Origin: an uncultured Chloroflexota bacterium
Lineage (GTDB): Bacteria > Chloroflexota > Anaerolineae > Caldilineales > Caldilineaceae
Direction of reading: 5' to 3'
Length of the DNA: 64,000 nt
Assembly (NCBI GenBank): GCA_903879975.1
Contig: CAIRNL010000705.1
Coordinates: 1 to 64,000 of the forward strand
Made by a program: the position numbers and the translations under genes. Each line of letters opens with the position of its first letter. Within the stretch, counting starts at the first letter, position 1. The notes under the pieces are model-generated. The model made no database searches, was not told the DNA's origin, and was given only the letters and a program-made list of their open reading frames with translations. Of this stretch, positions 43,269 to 56,300 are shown piece after piece.

Positions 43269-44681
43269 TCAGTCGGCCAGACCCAAGTCGTCGCCAGCTG
43301 CGCGGACACTGGCCGGCTTCGGCTGGTGATACTCGACGACGGTCACCAGGCGGTCGATCAGCTCGCGTGTGTCGGTCACGTTGAGTTTCTGATAGAAGAA
43401 GGCAAACTGATCCTCCAGAGCCTGATAGAGCACATCCTTTGCCTCGCCGGAGAGGCCCCACAGTTCCGGCTTGAACGGTCCCATGGCCTTCTTGCGCGAC
43501 TTGTAATAGAACTGTGCGTCGGTCATGCTCGGCTTGCGCTCATCGGCGGCCGCTACATCCAGGAACTTGTGCAGTTTCTCGGTCAGGCTGGCCGGGAAAG
43601 CTGCATGATCCAGGAAGAGGTTCATGAAGCCGGTGGCCAGATGGATCTCCAGCGTCTCAACTTCCGGGAACTTGTTGAAGAAGTCGTCGGGCAGGGTGCT
43701 GGCGCCATGCTGCACCGCACCACCGGCGCCATACTCACGGGCTCGCTCGCCCAGCACGGCCAGCGTGTCGAAGTCCACTGCAACCTTGGCGATGCTGCCA
43801 TCCGGCAGGACGACGCCACCATGGCTGGTACCGGTCTGCACGCTGACCTTGCTCAAGCCGGCGTAGTCGCCCAACTTCCGAAGCGCGCGCGCGTAGCCTT
43901 GCATATAGGCATCTAATTCTTCGGGCGTGGAATTCTTTTCGCCCACCTCGCCGATCTCACCGCCCAGGCTGATGGTGACGCCCTTGGGTTCCAGTTCGCG
44001 GATGTACTGCGTAATCTCAGCCGATCGGGAGTAGTTGTGATACTGCTGCTCATCGAGTGTCGATGGCTCCAGCGTCACGAGGGTGCTGGTGTCGATATCG
44101 ATGTTCCAGAAACCGGCTGGGATCGCTTCTTTGATGAGGTCCTTGACTTCCTTGATCGCGCCTTCTGGGTCGGTTTTGTACTTGGCGGCTTTGACCTGGA
44201 AGTGATCGCCCTGGATAAAGAGCGGGTGGAAGTAGCCTTCTTTAATGGCGGCCGCAATGATCATGGCGCTGTACTCAGCCGGCGGCAGTTCACAGTAGCT
44301 CATTTCACTGCGCGCAATCTCGAAGATGAGTGCACCAGCGTTGGTCTTCTTGGCCGCACGCAGAGCCGCACGCGCCGTGTCATACGCTGTGAAGCGGATG
44401 TTCATGGCCGGCACGGTGCGATTCTGCCATTCGCCGCGCGCACATGCGATGTAGAACTCGTGGATGCTGGCTGGCCGCGCGCCGAGCTGCTGGCCAATTT
44501 CCCAGATCATCCAACGAGCGTAGGCCTTGACTGGCTCCGTGCCAAAGGTGGCGGAGCGGGCCAGCAGGTCAATGCCGTGTGCCTGGAGTGCGGCAAGGTC
44601 GACCACCTCCACGCGATCTCCCTTGACAACGACGGAGCCTTTTAAATCCTGGCGCAGTTCGTACGTCGATTCATAGATCAT
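43269..44681 (-). CDS. Class II aldolase-like protein (fructose-bisphosphate aldolase family)
   Basis: The 470-residue protein has class II aldolase motifs in the right order: [30 protein letters not shown], a metal-type His in [17 protein letters not shown], a Glu in [18 protein letters not shown] and [12 protein letters not shown]. It is much longer than typical class II aldolases (about 300 residues), with an extended N-terminus and a ~110-residue C-terminal helical region. Cleavage of fructose 1,6-bisphosphate is the likely role because a PPi-type phosphofructokinase gene lies directly upstream on the same strand, but a related sugar-bisphosphate substrate is possible. Confidence 0.82.
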   Translation of the reverse strand: MIYESTYELRQDLKGSVVVKGDRVEVVDLAALQAHGIDLLARSATFGTEPVKAYARWMIWEIGQQLGARPASIHEFYIACARGEWQNRTVPAMNIRFTAYDTARAALRAAKKTNAGALIFEIARSEMSYCELPPAEYSAMIIAAAIKEGYFHPLFIQGDHFQVKAAKYKTDPEGAIKEVKDLIKEAIPAGFWNIDIDTSTLVTLEPSTLDEQQYHNYSRSAEITQYIRELEPKGVTISLGGEIGEVGEKNSTPEELDAYMQGYARALRKLGDYAGLSKVSVQTGTSHGGVVLPDGSIAKVAVDFDTLAVLGERAREYGAGGAVQHGASTLPDDFFNKFPEVETLEIHLATGFMNLFLDHAAFPASLTEKLHKFLDVAAADERKPSMTDAQFYYKSRKKAMGPFKPELWGLSGEAKDVLYQALEDQFAFFYQKLNVTDTRELIDRLVTVVEYHQPKPASVRAAGDDLGLAD

Positions 44682-44858
44682 TTTGAATATCCTTTCCTGC
44701 TATCAGGAACGATGATCAACCAGGGGGACAACCACAGGGTTCTTCGGAACCGCAACGTTTCGGCGCAGAGATGTTGCGCCAATCTTGAAGCGTCTTTTTG
44801 GGTATCCTTGCCACTTTGCGTGAAAAGGTCGACGATCTCCTGTGGTCCCCCCCATTTT

Positions 44859-46019
44859 TTAGTAGAGGAACATCGGCTTGCCCAGAACGTGGCGCACCTT
44901 GGGACGATACTCGGTAACATCGTAGAGCTCGCTCACGTCCACACGCTTGATACCGCTGGTGACTGTGCTCATCGGGATGTGGGTATAGGTGCCGTCACGC
45001 AGCGCCACCATGCGCCCACTGACGCCGCTCGTGAGCAGCGAGACCGCCAGATTGGCGTAGTTGACGCCCACCATCAGGTCCAAGGCATCGGGCGCACCCG
45101 AGCGCATCAGGTAGGAGACCTGTTGGTAGATGATATCCTCACCGGTCAGCTTCTTGAGCGCCTCGCCTGTGAGCTGACCGATGCCCCCCAACTTCTTGTG
45201 GCCATAGGCGTCGGCTTCGCCGTATTCGACGACCTGGCCACCCAGAAAGTGCGCACCTTCACTGATGGTGACCATTGCGTAGTTGCTTGGGTTGTTTTTC
45301 TTGTCCTTCATCACGAGCCTGGCAAGTTTCTCCACATCGAACGGGACTTCGGAGATGATCGAGCGATCGACGCTCGCCAGGTACGAACTGATGAGGCTCG
45401 TTTCACCGCTGTTGCGGCCGAAGAGCTCGATGACGGCGATCCGCTCGTGCGAGCCGGTGCTCGTGCGCAACTGGTGGATGAACTGCACGGAACGCGTGAC
45501 AGCCGTGCCAAAGCCGATGCAGTAGTCGGTCCCATAGACGTCGTTGTCCATCGTCTTGGGGATGGCGACGACTGGGAACCCTTCGCTGTGCAGGCGCTCG
45601 CCAAAACTCAGCGTATCGTCCCCGCCGATCGGAATCAGGCGATCGATGCCCAGGAATTCCAGGTTGCGCAGCACGTGCGGGGTGAAGTCCAGTGTGCCCT
45701 TCTCACCCGGATCGGGATGCTCTGGATCGCGCAGGAAACTTGGAACATCCTTTGGCTTCACCTTGGCCGGATTGGTGCGGCTGGTGTGCAGGAAGGTGCC
45801 GCCCGTGCGGTCGATCGTGCGCACCTTGTTTTTGTCCAGCCTGTTGAAGCAATCGTCATAGGTTGCCGGATCGGCTGGGTTCAGATGGAGCAGGCCACCC
45901 CAACCACGGCGAATCCCCACAACCTCATGGCCCTCGTCGACCGCACGGTCGACAGCGGCTTTGATACACGGGTTCAAGCCCGGCACGTCACCACCACCTG
46001 TCAAAATACCGATTCTCAT
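44859..46019 (-). CDS. Phosphofructokinase, pyrophosphate-dependent type
   Basis: The 386-residue protein has PFK-A family motifs: [18 protein letters not shown] (132-136), PKTMDND (154-160) and the substrate motif [20 protein letters not shown]-dependent enzymes have Gly at the two diagnostic sites (GGDG and PGTID). Here they are Asp135 and Lys155, the pair that marks PPi-dependent enzymes. It would use PPi to phosphorylate fructose 6-phosphate reversibly. The aldolase-like gene follows after 177 bp on the same strand. Confidence 0.9.
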   Translation of the reverse strand: MRIGILTGGGDVPGLNPCIKAAVDRAVDEGHEVVGIRRGWGGLLHLNPADPATYDDCFNRLDKNKVRTIDRTGGTFLHTSRTNPAKVKPKDVPSFLRDPEHPDPGEKGTLDFTPHVLRNLEFLGIDRLIPIGGDDTLSFGERLHSEGFPVVAIPKTMDNDVYGTDYCIGFGTAVTRSVQFIHQLRTSTGSHERIAVIELFGRNSGETSLISSYLASVDRSIISEVPFDVEKLARLVMKDKKNNPSNYAMVTISEGAHFLGGQVVEYGEADAYGHKKLGGIGQLTGEALKKLTGEDIIYQQVSYLMRSGAPDALDLMVGVNYANLAVSLLTSGVSGRMVALRDGTYTHIPMSTVTSGIKRVDVSELYDVTEYRPKVRHVLGKPMFLY

Positions 46020-46417
46020 GCCTTACCCCTCTGAGTTAAAACGTTTTGTGTAAAAGACGTACGCACGAAACGCCTGTCCTCTTTGACATGTCACCAGACA
46101 CACCGATCCGGCCAGATGCCGCATCGTGGCGGCAGCGCCGACCCGGGAGGGAATCTGTGGGGCTTCGGTAACGTACAATCGTGCAAAGATTATCGGGCAG
46201 GCTGGCGCCGTTCACCTCATCTGTCAGCTCACCCCAGCCCTGCCATCCTTGATTATAACATTTTGCCACTGAGATGCCACTGCCGCATGGCACGCCTGCC
46301 GTGCACTTCCATCGATAGCGCTGCAAACAGCGTGTGCAACTGTTTCCAGTATAACACGGCTACAAAATTCGCGGTAGTGTCATGATAACACTAGTTGGGG
46401 TGTCGATCATCATCCTG

Positions 46418-46464
46418 CAGCTAGTTGAACCAGGTTTCTGCCAGAAACCTGGTTCAACTAGCTG
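46418..46464. repeat. 47-bp perfect palindrome in an intergenic gap
   Basis: A 23-nt arm (46418-46440) is exactly repeated in inverse at 46442-46464 with a single base between. It contains the GAAACC/GGTTTC core also present in the repeat at 27941. It lies in the 562-bp divergent gap (46020-46581) between the PFK and MBL-fold genes, 26 bp upstream of the MBL promoter. The perfect symmetry suggests a cruciform-forming or REP-like repeat, a binding site for a dimeric protein, or a transcription barrier. The rest of the gap shows no gene. Confidence 0.9.
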
Positions 46465-46489
46465 ACTAAAATTTACATAAAAAAATCTT

Positions 46490-46518
46490 TTGACGGGGAC
46501 GGCATGTTCGGCTACACT
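46490..46518 (+). promoter_or_regulatory. Promoter of the MBL-fold/TPR/glycan genes
   Basis: TTGACG (46490-46495) and TACACT (46513-46518) are 17 bp apart. The predicted start near 46525 is 57 nt before the start codon. Confidence 0.6.
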
Positions 46519-46581
46519 AGGGTACAGTGGGGGGAAAGCAGACTCAAACCGTTGGTTTGCGTGAGGAAAGGGATTGGCTAC

Positions 46582-47538
46582 ATGGCAAGACGAAGAAGTG
46601 CAGTGCGCATCGGCGTGACGGGCCTCGGACAGCGGGAGGAACTGGCGCCCGGTGTCTTTATCAATACGCACTACCGCGGCTGCACACCTGGGTTTATCTA
46701 CACGGGAGAGGGTGTGATTCTGGTCGACGCTCCGCTGATCCCGGCGCAGGCAATCGACTGGCGTGCACAGGTTGAAAGCGAGTTCCCCCGCTCGCCTTTT
46801 CTCTATTTGATCAACACAGATCATCACCGCGGCCATGCACTCGGCAATCAATACTTCATGCCGGTCAAGGTGATCGCCCACGAACGGGCGCACAAGGAGA
46901 TGTCTGGCTACACCGAAAATTTCAAGGAACGCGTGCGCAATAGCTTCAAACGCGAGCCGGAGATTCAGGCGCAACTCAACAATATTGTGATCATTCCCCC
47001 GCACCTGACTTTTACGCAGCGCGCTGAGTTGCTCTACGGTGGGCGCACGATCGAATTGATCTATGTGGGAGGCCATACGCCGGCGACCAGCATCGTGTGG
47101 CTGCCCGCAGAGAAGATCTGCTTCGTGGGGGACATCGTGTGGGTGGATCAGCACCCGTACATGGCACAAGGCAATACGCAGGAGTGGCTGCGCGCGCTGG
47201 AGTTGATCCGCTCCATCGGCGCCAACTATCTGATCCCGGGTCACGGCCCAGTGGTTGGGCCGGAGTCCACCTATCGTGTCGGCGAGTATATTGAGTTCAT
47301 GCGCCGGCGCGTGCGTGAATATTATCTGGCTGGCAAGAACAAGAACGAGACGAAGAGCGGCCTTGTCAGCGAAATGTTGGACTGGTTCCCCGTGCCGCCC
47401 GAGCGCAAGGCCAAGATCGAGAGCCAGATCAAGTCGGGGATCAATCGCGTCTTCCGCGAAATCCAGCGTGAAGAAGAGGATGCCTCCGGTAAGGCGCCGT
47501 CGTTGCTCGATGAGGATGGCGAGGAAGAGGACGACTAG
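46582..47538 (+). CDS. MBL-fold metallo-hydrolase with C-terminal helical extension
   Basis: The 318-residue protein has an MBL fold with metal motif TDHHRGH (a variant of HxHxDH), a second site in VGGHTPATSIVWLP, a metal Asp in FVGDIVWVDQHPYM and a late PGHGPVVG. It ends in a charged helical and acidic tail (EIQREEEDASGK...DEDGEEEDD). The substrate is unknown; this group includes quinoprotein-relay or SoxH-like hydrolases. It is cytoplasmic by sequence. The start at 46582 is preferred over 46504, which lies within the promoter. It is 6 bp upstream of a TPR protein gene with which it is probably co-transcribed. Confidence 0.82.
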   Translation: MARRRSAVRIGVTGLGQREELAPGVFINTHYRGCTPGFIYTGEGVILVDAPLIPAQAIDWRAQVESEFPRSPFLYLINTDHHRGHALGNQYFMPVKVIAHERAHKEMSGYTENFKERVRNSFKREPEIQAQLNNIVIIPPHLTFTQRAELLYGGRTIELIYVGGHTPATSIVWLPAEKICFVGDIVWVDQHPYMAQGNTQEWLRALELIRSIGANYLIPGHGPVVGPESTYRVGEYIEFMRRRVREYYLAGKNKNETKSGLVSEMLDWFPVPPERKAKIESQIKSGINRVFREIQREEEDASGKAPSLLDEDGEEEDD

Positions 47539-47544
47539 AATTCG

Positions 47545-48551
47545 ATGGCACATACTGTAGAGTCACGTATTACCACACCGGCCAGTGAGTTACGCGAACG
47601 GCTCGACAAGGCAGAGCGCCAGGTGCCGTCGCTCGACTCGGCGACCATCGCCGGATTCCTGGTCAATTTGGATTTCATCGACGCGCTGTTCGACCAGCTG
47701 GCGAGCGAGAACGTCGACGTCCGTTCCGAAAGGGGGCGGTGGGGCGACCTCCAGCGCCAGATGGAGCGCCGTGCTGGACAGATCGTAAAGCTGGCGAACA
47801 AGGCGGGTGGGTATGCCACCCTGCGTGCGCAGAATGCGCCGGCCGGTGCACTCTGGTGGCAGCTGGATACCCTGTTGGCGCAACGGCGCCGCCGGCAGAC
47901 GCGCTCACTGCTCGTCACACTGGCGGTCGTAGCCTTCCTCTTGCTGGGCGCGGCGTGGGCCTACCAGACATGGTTGGCGCCGGACGAGGTTACCATCCTG
48001 CTCGTCGACTCACTGGGTGATGCCGAGCAACGCGCTGCCGAGCAGGACTGGATTGCCGGGCTTGCCATCGTCGAGAACGCCCTGCAGACACTGCCCGACA
48101 ATGTGGAACTGCTGATCTGGGCGATGGTCTTTGCCGAACGCCTGGGGAATGATGCGCTCGCCCAGACATATGCGGAACGGGCGCAGGCACAGCTTGCAGG
48201 CAATGAGGCCGCCTTCCAGATCCAGGTGGGGTCTACGCGTTTTCAGACCGGCGATGTCGAAGGGGCTGCATCTGTGGCAGAGGCCGCCCTGCGCCTGGCG
48301 CCGACAGAGCCACAGGTTTACTTTCTGCTCGGCAATGTGGCCGAAGCGCGTGGCGACATCCGTGGCGCGATCGAAGCCTTCGCCAGGGCAGGCGAGCTGG
48401 CCGACCCTGATAATCTGCAGCTGGCGGTTGTCAGCAAGATGCGCTACGGGATGTTGCTGCAGCAGCTGCAGGTTATGCCCGATCCAGCACTGCCGACCTT
48501 GCCGGAAGACGGCAGCGCCGAACTGCCGGCGGACGCCACACCCACACCTTG

Positions 48552-48552
<1 letters not shown>
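47545..48552 (+). CDS. Membrane-anchored TPR-repeat protein
   Basis: The 335-residue protein has a helical N-terminal cytoplasmic part (ELRERLDKAERQVPSLDSATIAGFLVNLDFIDALFDQLA), one membrane helix (SLLVTLAVVAFLLLGAAWAYQTWL) and a C-terminal region with about four to five TPR-like helix pairs (GDAEQRAAEQDWIAGLAIVENALQTLPDNVELLIWAM; TGDVEGAASVAEAALRLAPTEPQVYFLLGNVAEARGDIRGAIEAFARAGELADPDN). It probably scaffolds a protein complex at the outer face. It overlaps the next gene by one base, so it may work with that large membrane protein. Confidence 0.75.
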
Positions 48553-51332
<2,780 letters not shown>

Positions 51333-51369
51333 GTAATCGCAGTTCCTCACAGAATGGGTAAGGACAGAG

Positions 51370-52386
51370 ATGCAAGAGCAGAGGGTGACACGAGTTGCAC
51401 TGATCGGATTTGGCTATTGGGGACCGAACCTGGCGCGCAATTTTCATCAACTATTGGGTGCACAACTCGAATACGTCGTCGACCGTGATCCTGCGGCTCG
51501 ACAGCGTGCCGAGCGTCTCTACGGCTGTAAAACGGCTGACTCACTCGACGACGTGCTGGCCGAAGACCGTGTCGACGCCGTCGTCATCGCAACGCCTGCG
51601 CGCACGCATTACGCGCTGACGAAGCGCGCACTCGAAGCCGGCAAGCACGTATTGGTGGAAAAACCGCTCACAATGGATGTGGCTGAGGCGGAGGAAGTGG
51701 TCGCCCTGGCCGATCGCTGCCGACGAACGCTGATGGTCGGCCACGTCTTTGAATACAATCCCGCCGTCGCGTACATCAAGGCAGCGATCGCGCGCGGCGA
51801 TCTCGGCGATCTCTATTACCTCTACAGCAAGCGTGTCAACCTTGGGCGCGTGCAGAGCGATGTCAATGTCCTGTGGAGCATCGCTCCCCACGATATCTCC
51901 ATCACGCTCTTCCTGCTTGGGCAGATGCCGGAATCGGTGCGCTGTCAAGGGACGAGTTGCCTGAATGACTCCGTCGAGGACGTCATCTTTCTCACCATGT
52001 ACTTTCCCCATAATGTCTTGTGCCATGTGCATGCCAGTTGGCTCGATCCGAGTAAGACGCGCGAAATGACGGTAGTCGGCAGCAAGAAGATGATTGTCTA
52101 TGACGATGTCAGCACAGAAGGCAAGGTGCGCGTCTATGATAAAGGGGCATTTCGCAAGGGGGATGTCACGTATGGTGATTTCCAGTACAAACTTCACAGC
52201 GGAGACATTCTCATTCCCCGCCTCGACATGCGCGAGCCGCTACAACTGGAATGCGCGCATTTCATCGAGTGCATTCAATCCGGAACCCGCCCTCTGACTG
52301 ACGGTGAAAACGGCCTGCGAGTGCTTCGGGTCCTTGCTGCCGGAGAAAAAAGCTTGCAGCGCAGCGGCGAACAGATTTTTCTCTAA
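51370..52386 (+). CDS. Gfo/Idh/MocA-family NAD(P)-dependent oxidoreductase
   Basis: The 338-residue protein has a Rossmann domain (VALIGFGYWGPNLARNF, VVDRDPAARQRAERLYG, AVVIATPARTHYALTKRALEAGKHVLVEKPLTMD with the catalytic-type Lys of EKP) and a C-terminal substrate domain. Relatives such as WlbA/WbpB oxidise nucleotide-sugars at C3, fitting its place among glycan genes and upstream of a sugar aminotransferase gene (58258). The precise substrate cannot be told. GGCGAAC/GTTCGCC (52366-52397) at the 3' end may aid termination. Confidence 0.88.
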   Translation: MQEQRVTRVALIGFGYWGPNLARNFHQLLGAQLEYVVDRDPAARQRAERLYGCKTADSLDDVLAEDRVDAVVIATPARTHYALTKRALEAGKHVLVEKPLTMDVAEAEEVVALADRCRRTLMVGHVFEYNPAVAYIKAAIARGDLGDLYYLYSKRVNLGRVQSDVNVLWSIAPHDISITLFLLGQMPESVRCQGTSCLNDSVEDVIFLTMYFPHNVLCHVHASWLDPSKTREMTVVGSKKMIVYDDVSTEGKVRVYDKGAFRKGDVTYGDFQYKLHSGDILIPRLDMREPLQLECAHFIECIQSGTRPLTDGENGLRVLRVLAAGEKSLQRSGEQIFL

Positions 52387-52444
52387 ACAAGTTCGCCCGC
52401 TCGGCAGCGGTGATACCCGAAAATCCTGCTTTCTCAATCCCATC
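52366..52444. repeat. Dispersed intergenic repeat, copy B (between convergent genes)
   Basis: The stretch 52389-52444 aligns with 27957-28012 at roughly 42 of 56 positions, sharing AGTTCGC, TCGGCAGCG, CCCGAAAAT and AATCCCATC. It follows the oxidoreductase stop and faces the convergent LysM gene. A GGCGAAC (52366-52372)/GTTCGCC (52391-52397) stem with T-rich loop precedes the shared core. Confidence 0.6.
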
Positions 52445-52504
52445 CCGTGAGTACCGCAAATCCATCGCGAACCTGCCTGGCAAGCTCCGGTCAGGTTCGT
52501 GACG

Positions 52505-52858
52505 TTATCGGGTGCGGCGGTAGACGGGCACCAGCAACGATTGGCCGGCGTACACCGAGTAGGATCCCAGCCCATTGCAGATCGCAATTCGATAGGCGGT
52601 CGTGCCGTACGTCGCAGCGATCGAATAGATCGTCTGCCCTCGTCCAACAACGTGGTACACACCGTAGCAGGAAATCCGTTCAACAGGCACTTCAAAGGCC
52701 GAGCGACTGCTGCCTGCCTGCGCGCGGTAGGAATCAGAAGGCAACACAATCGTTGCTAGTACGACGACGAGCAACAGCACATGGATAGAGCGGCGAATCA
52801 AACGCATCCAGCAGGGCAGGGGCAACGTAGTAGAGGTAGAACCACCTATGATTTTCAC
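52505..52858 (-). CDS. Secreted LysM-domain protein
   Basis: The 117-residue protein has a signal peptide ([29 protein letters not shown]) and one LysM domain ([44 protein letters not shown]), which binds peptidoglycan-type glycans. The GTG start at 52858 is supported by AGGAG 7 bp upstream. Two extra Cys (CYGVYHV and AICNG) may form a disulfide. It is monocistronic and convergent with the oxidoreductase gene. Confidence 0.88.
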   Translation of the reverse strand: MKIIGGSTSTTLPLPCWMRLIRRSIHVLLLVVVLATIVLPSDSYRAQAGSSRSAFEVPVERISCYGVYHVVGRGQTIYSIAATYGTTAYRIAICNGLGSYSVYAGQSLLVPVYRRTR

Positions 52859-52963
52859 AGCAATGCTCCTGAGGTCGCTTCCTCACAAAGGGTTCGATGT
52901 CGGCACGAAGTAGTAAGGTCGATTCAGGATGACGGTGCACGTCTACTGAATAGGCTATCTAGA

Positions 52964-52978
52964 GATGATTATATCATC
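52964..52978 (-). promoter_or_regulatory. Extended -10 promoter and palindrome upstream of the LysM gene
   Basis: On the minus strand TGATATAAT (52976-52968) is an extended -10 element without a clear -35. It is embedded in the palindrome GATGAT-tat-ATCATC (52964-52978), a candidate operator. A ~105-nt leader would precede the LysM gene. Confidence 0.5.
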
Positions 52979-53162
52979 CTCAAGATAAATTGATATACTA
53001 ATAATGTGGGTCACCTGCACGACAAATGACTTAATTTCACCCAGCGCAAGATGAGCACCCTACCCTGCGCTTTCTGCCTGCCGCATAGACCTGTCCAGCC
53101 CTATCCTCCGCTGGGACTCACGCTGTCTTTCGTGTGTTCTGACGAAACCGAAAATTCACCTA

Positions 53163-53191
53163 TTGACAATAACGGGAAACGGCGTTATACT
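53163..53191 (+). promoter_or_regulatory. Strong promoter of the sensor-ATPase pair
   Basis: TTGACA (53163-53168) and TATACT (53186-53191) are 17 bp apart, 11/12 to consensus. The predicted transcript starts near 53198. The ~200-nt leader holds a perfect CTCAGAG-ttacg-CTCTGAG hairpin at 53271-53289 and no convincing small gene. Confidence 0.8.
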
Positions 53192-53394
53192 ATGTTAATG
53201 TAAGCAATATATCGTGATGTTTTTGCTGTCTGTAGTAGATAGGAGTTGTTGAAGCTAGCTGCAATCCAGACTCAGAGTTACGCTCTGAGAAGCAGCGCCA
53301 TCAAAGTACGGCCCAAAACTTATTGGTTCGTCCTCAACCCATTCTCTGTGCGGAGGGTTTGGCGTTGGTACCTGGATGGGTCAGCAGCCAAGTT

Positions 53395-56300
53395 ATGCAA
53401 CGTTCATTGCTGCATCATTGCTGCCCACCGTTGGCATCGTTATATTCCTGGGTTCGCCGGGGTATGCTGCTCTTTCTCCTAGTGGCTCTCCTTCTTTGCG
53501 CCCCGCCCTCACCGGCTTTTGCCCAACTCATCTCCGATCGACACTGGGTTGTCTTCCGGCAGTCCCATGGCCTGGGTTCGGACGATGTCTCCTCCGTTCT
53601 TGTTCAAGAAAATGCCGTATGGTTCGGGACAGCGAATGGAGTCAGTCGATATGACGGCCGCTGGCAGACGTTTGCGGTGGCAGGCCGCGCGGACGCTGAC
53701 TCGCAACCCGTGAATCTTGGCCGCATTACGGCCATGCTGGCGACCAAGGACGGCAACATCGTTTGGGCAGCGGGATCAAACGGCCTGCTGTACAAATTTG
53801 AGAACGACCAGTGGACGGTCGATCGAAGCATCGGCGCAGCCATCACCGCACTCGAGGACGTCGACGGTGAACTCTGGCTGGCGACCGCACGCGGGCTGCT
53901 GGTCCGACACGACAACGCTGTTGATGCTGTTCCCGAACTGGGAACCGAGACAGTGCACGACCTGACTGTGCAGGACGGAGTCATGTGGGCCGCCACAGAC
54001 CGCGGCGTATGGCGCCTGGTGCCCGCAACGGACTCCGTGACATTGCTGGAGATCCGTGACGACAACGGGAACGTGATGGAGGGACCCTTCCTCGAGGTCG
54101 AGGTAGAGTCGCCACATCGCTTGTGGATCGGTACCCCCGACAAAGTGATTGAGTTTTCGCTCGAGTCCGAGCGGGCACAGAGCTACCAGCCCTTCTCACT
54201 TGCCTCAGGCCTGCCACAGGTCACTTCAATTGTCGCCAGTCCAGGGCAGTCCGTCTGGGCAGCCTCTGAGTCCGGCGGCGCAGTGGAGTTCGGCCTCTCT
54301 GGCAACGAGATCACGGACGCACGCAATTGGGGCAGTTCAGCCGGCGGAGGGCTGAGCACGAACAGTATTCGCGATGTGGCCGTCGACACCAATGGTTCAG
54401 TCTGGTTCGCCACGGCAGTGGGCGTATTTCGCTACCAGCCGTGGGCATGGAAAGTGATCGACGAACGGTACGACTTTTTGCCTGTTTATGACCTGCTCGT
54501 CGATACGAGCGGTGATCTGTGGATTGCGACGGGCGGGGAAGGAGTACAGCACCGCGCACGCAATGGGGACCAGGCCCTTGGCTACCTTCCAGATGAGTCT
54601 GGTTTGTCAGGCGAAACGGTCTTTGATCTGGCCCAGGCACCATCCGGTCAACTCTGGGCAGCCACCAGCGCAGGGGCTGCATACTTTGACCGTGACCGCT
54701 GGCGGCGCGACGCGGCTTTGCTTTCGCTGTATGGCACTTCCGTCCGTTCTGTTGCGGCAGACGATCTGGGTGCCTGGCTGGGGACGTCAACCGGCCTGGC
54801 TCGCTATACCTACGGGGAAGACATTCTGCAGTGGGACGCGCTCACCAGGGGCAGTGCCATCAGTGTCGTCGAGTATGACTCGATTGGGCGTCTATGGGTG
54901 GCGGGCAGCGATGCCAGCCTATGGCTGCGTACTGCCGATGGCCAGTGGCGTGACATGGCAGCTGTCCAGCGTGACATCCTCCCCTTTAGCGCGCCGGTGA
55001 CCGCATTGGCGCGCTTGTCTGACCCGCCAGGTGCTATGCTCGCTGCCTTCCGTGGCTACGGTGTTTTTCGGTCAGATGGAACGATTTGGGAAGGCCTGAA
55101 CAATGGACGCCGCAATACCGGTGAACGAGTGTTCAGCCTGATGACAGACCCGGACGACGGGTCGATCTGGATCGGCGGCGAAACCGGGCTTTCACGGATC
55201 GACGGTGTAGGCCGAACAACCTATGATCCAGTCGATGGGATTCAGGCCGGTTCAGTGCGTGCAATCGTGATGGATCGCGATGGCAGTTACTGGTTCGGCG
55301 GAGAACGCGGCCTCACTCACTATCAGCGGGAGACCAGTATACCATGGATTCGCATCGACCAGGTGTTTGGTGCAGAACCGGATCGAGACGGCGCTCTGTG
55401 GCAGGCATATGCTGAGCAGTCGATTGCTCTGCAATTTGCCTTCGGCGATCTGCAGAATGGCCAGGATAAGATTGCAGTCTTTGTCCGCTCCATCGAGGGC
55501 GGCGAACCAGGAGCCTGGGAGCAGGCGACGGGCGGAGAGTATCCGGTCACCCTGGCACAACCCGGCAGGCAAACGTTTGAGTTCATCGCACGCGATCAGG
55601 CCTTCAATTATTCGCCGACCGGACTCGTAGAGATGTCTGTCGTTCCCGTCCCAACATTCGTTGCGGTCCCCTTCCTGGGCCAGGTCGAAGTCAGGGTTTT
55701 CCAACTACTGGTCCTATTTGGTTCGCTGACGGTATTGGGGTTTGGCTACGTCAGCTTCGAGATCATCCAGCATCGACGCCGAATCGTCAGCGCTGTAGAG
55801 CGCGGCTACAACCCATACATCAGTGGCGAGCCGGTACGTCGCGGCGACATGTTCTTTGGCCGCCACGACCTCCTGCGCAGGATTGTCTCGACTTTGCATA
55901 ATAATAGTATCATGATTCATGGGGAGCGGCGCATCGGGAAAACAACGCTGCTCTACCAGCTCGCCAGTGCACTGCAAAAAGTCGAGGATAAGGAATTTTG
56001 GTTCGTATCGGTCTATATCGATCTCGAAGGGACTGGCGAAGCCGAGTTCTTCCACCTGCTCATGGACGAAATCGCCCATGTAGTGGGTGAATTGCCAGGG
56101 TTGCTACCTGAACAGATGGCGGTTTTGAACAGACTCTTACATCTGCACGTGGCCGAAAATCAGTACACGGACCGCGAATTCAATCGCGACCTGCGGCAGA
56201 TTATTCATATCTTGGAAGCATATGGCACGGTGCATCGCCCAGGTTGCCAGGTGCGGCTCATTCTGTTGCTCGATGAGATGGACACTCTGAGCCGCTTCAA

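Noticed and set aside
44712..46034. 440-codon open frame on the plus strand opposite phosphofructokinase
   Set aside because: It is a coding shadow of a clearly conserved enzyme; the composition is His/Asp-rich nonsense and there is no promoter.
46360..47553. 397-codon minus-strand frame opposite the MBL-fold gene
   Set aside because: It runs antisense to a conserved MBL protein and through the 47-bp palindrome; no recognisable domain.
53246..53482. Small frame with TTG start just after AGGAG in the sensor gene leader
   Set aside because: The Shine-Dalgarno-like sequence abuts the start, the frame contains the leader hairpin and overlaps the sensor gene out of frame; no conserved feature is visible.
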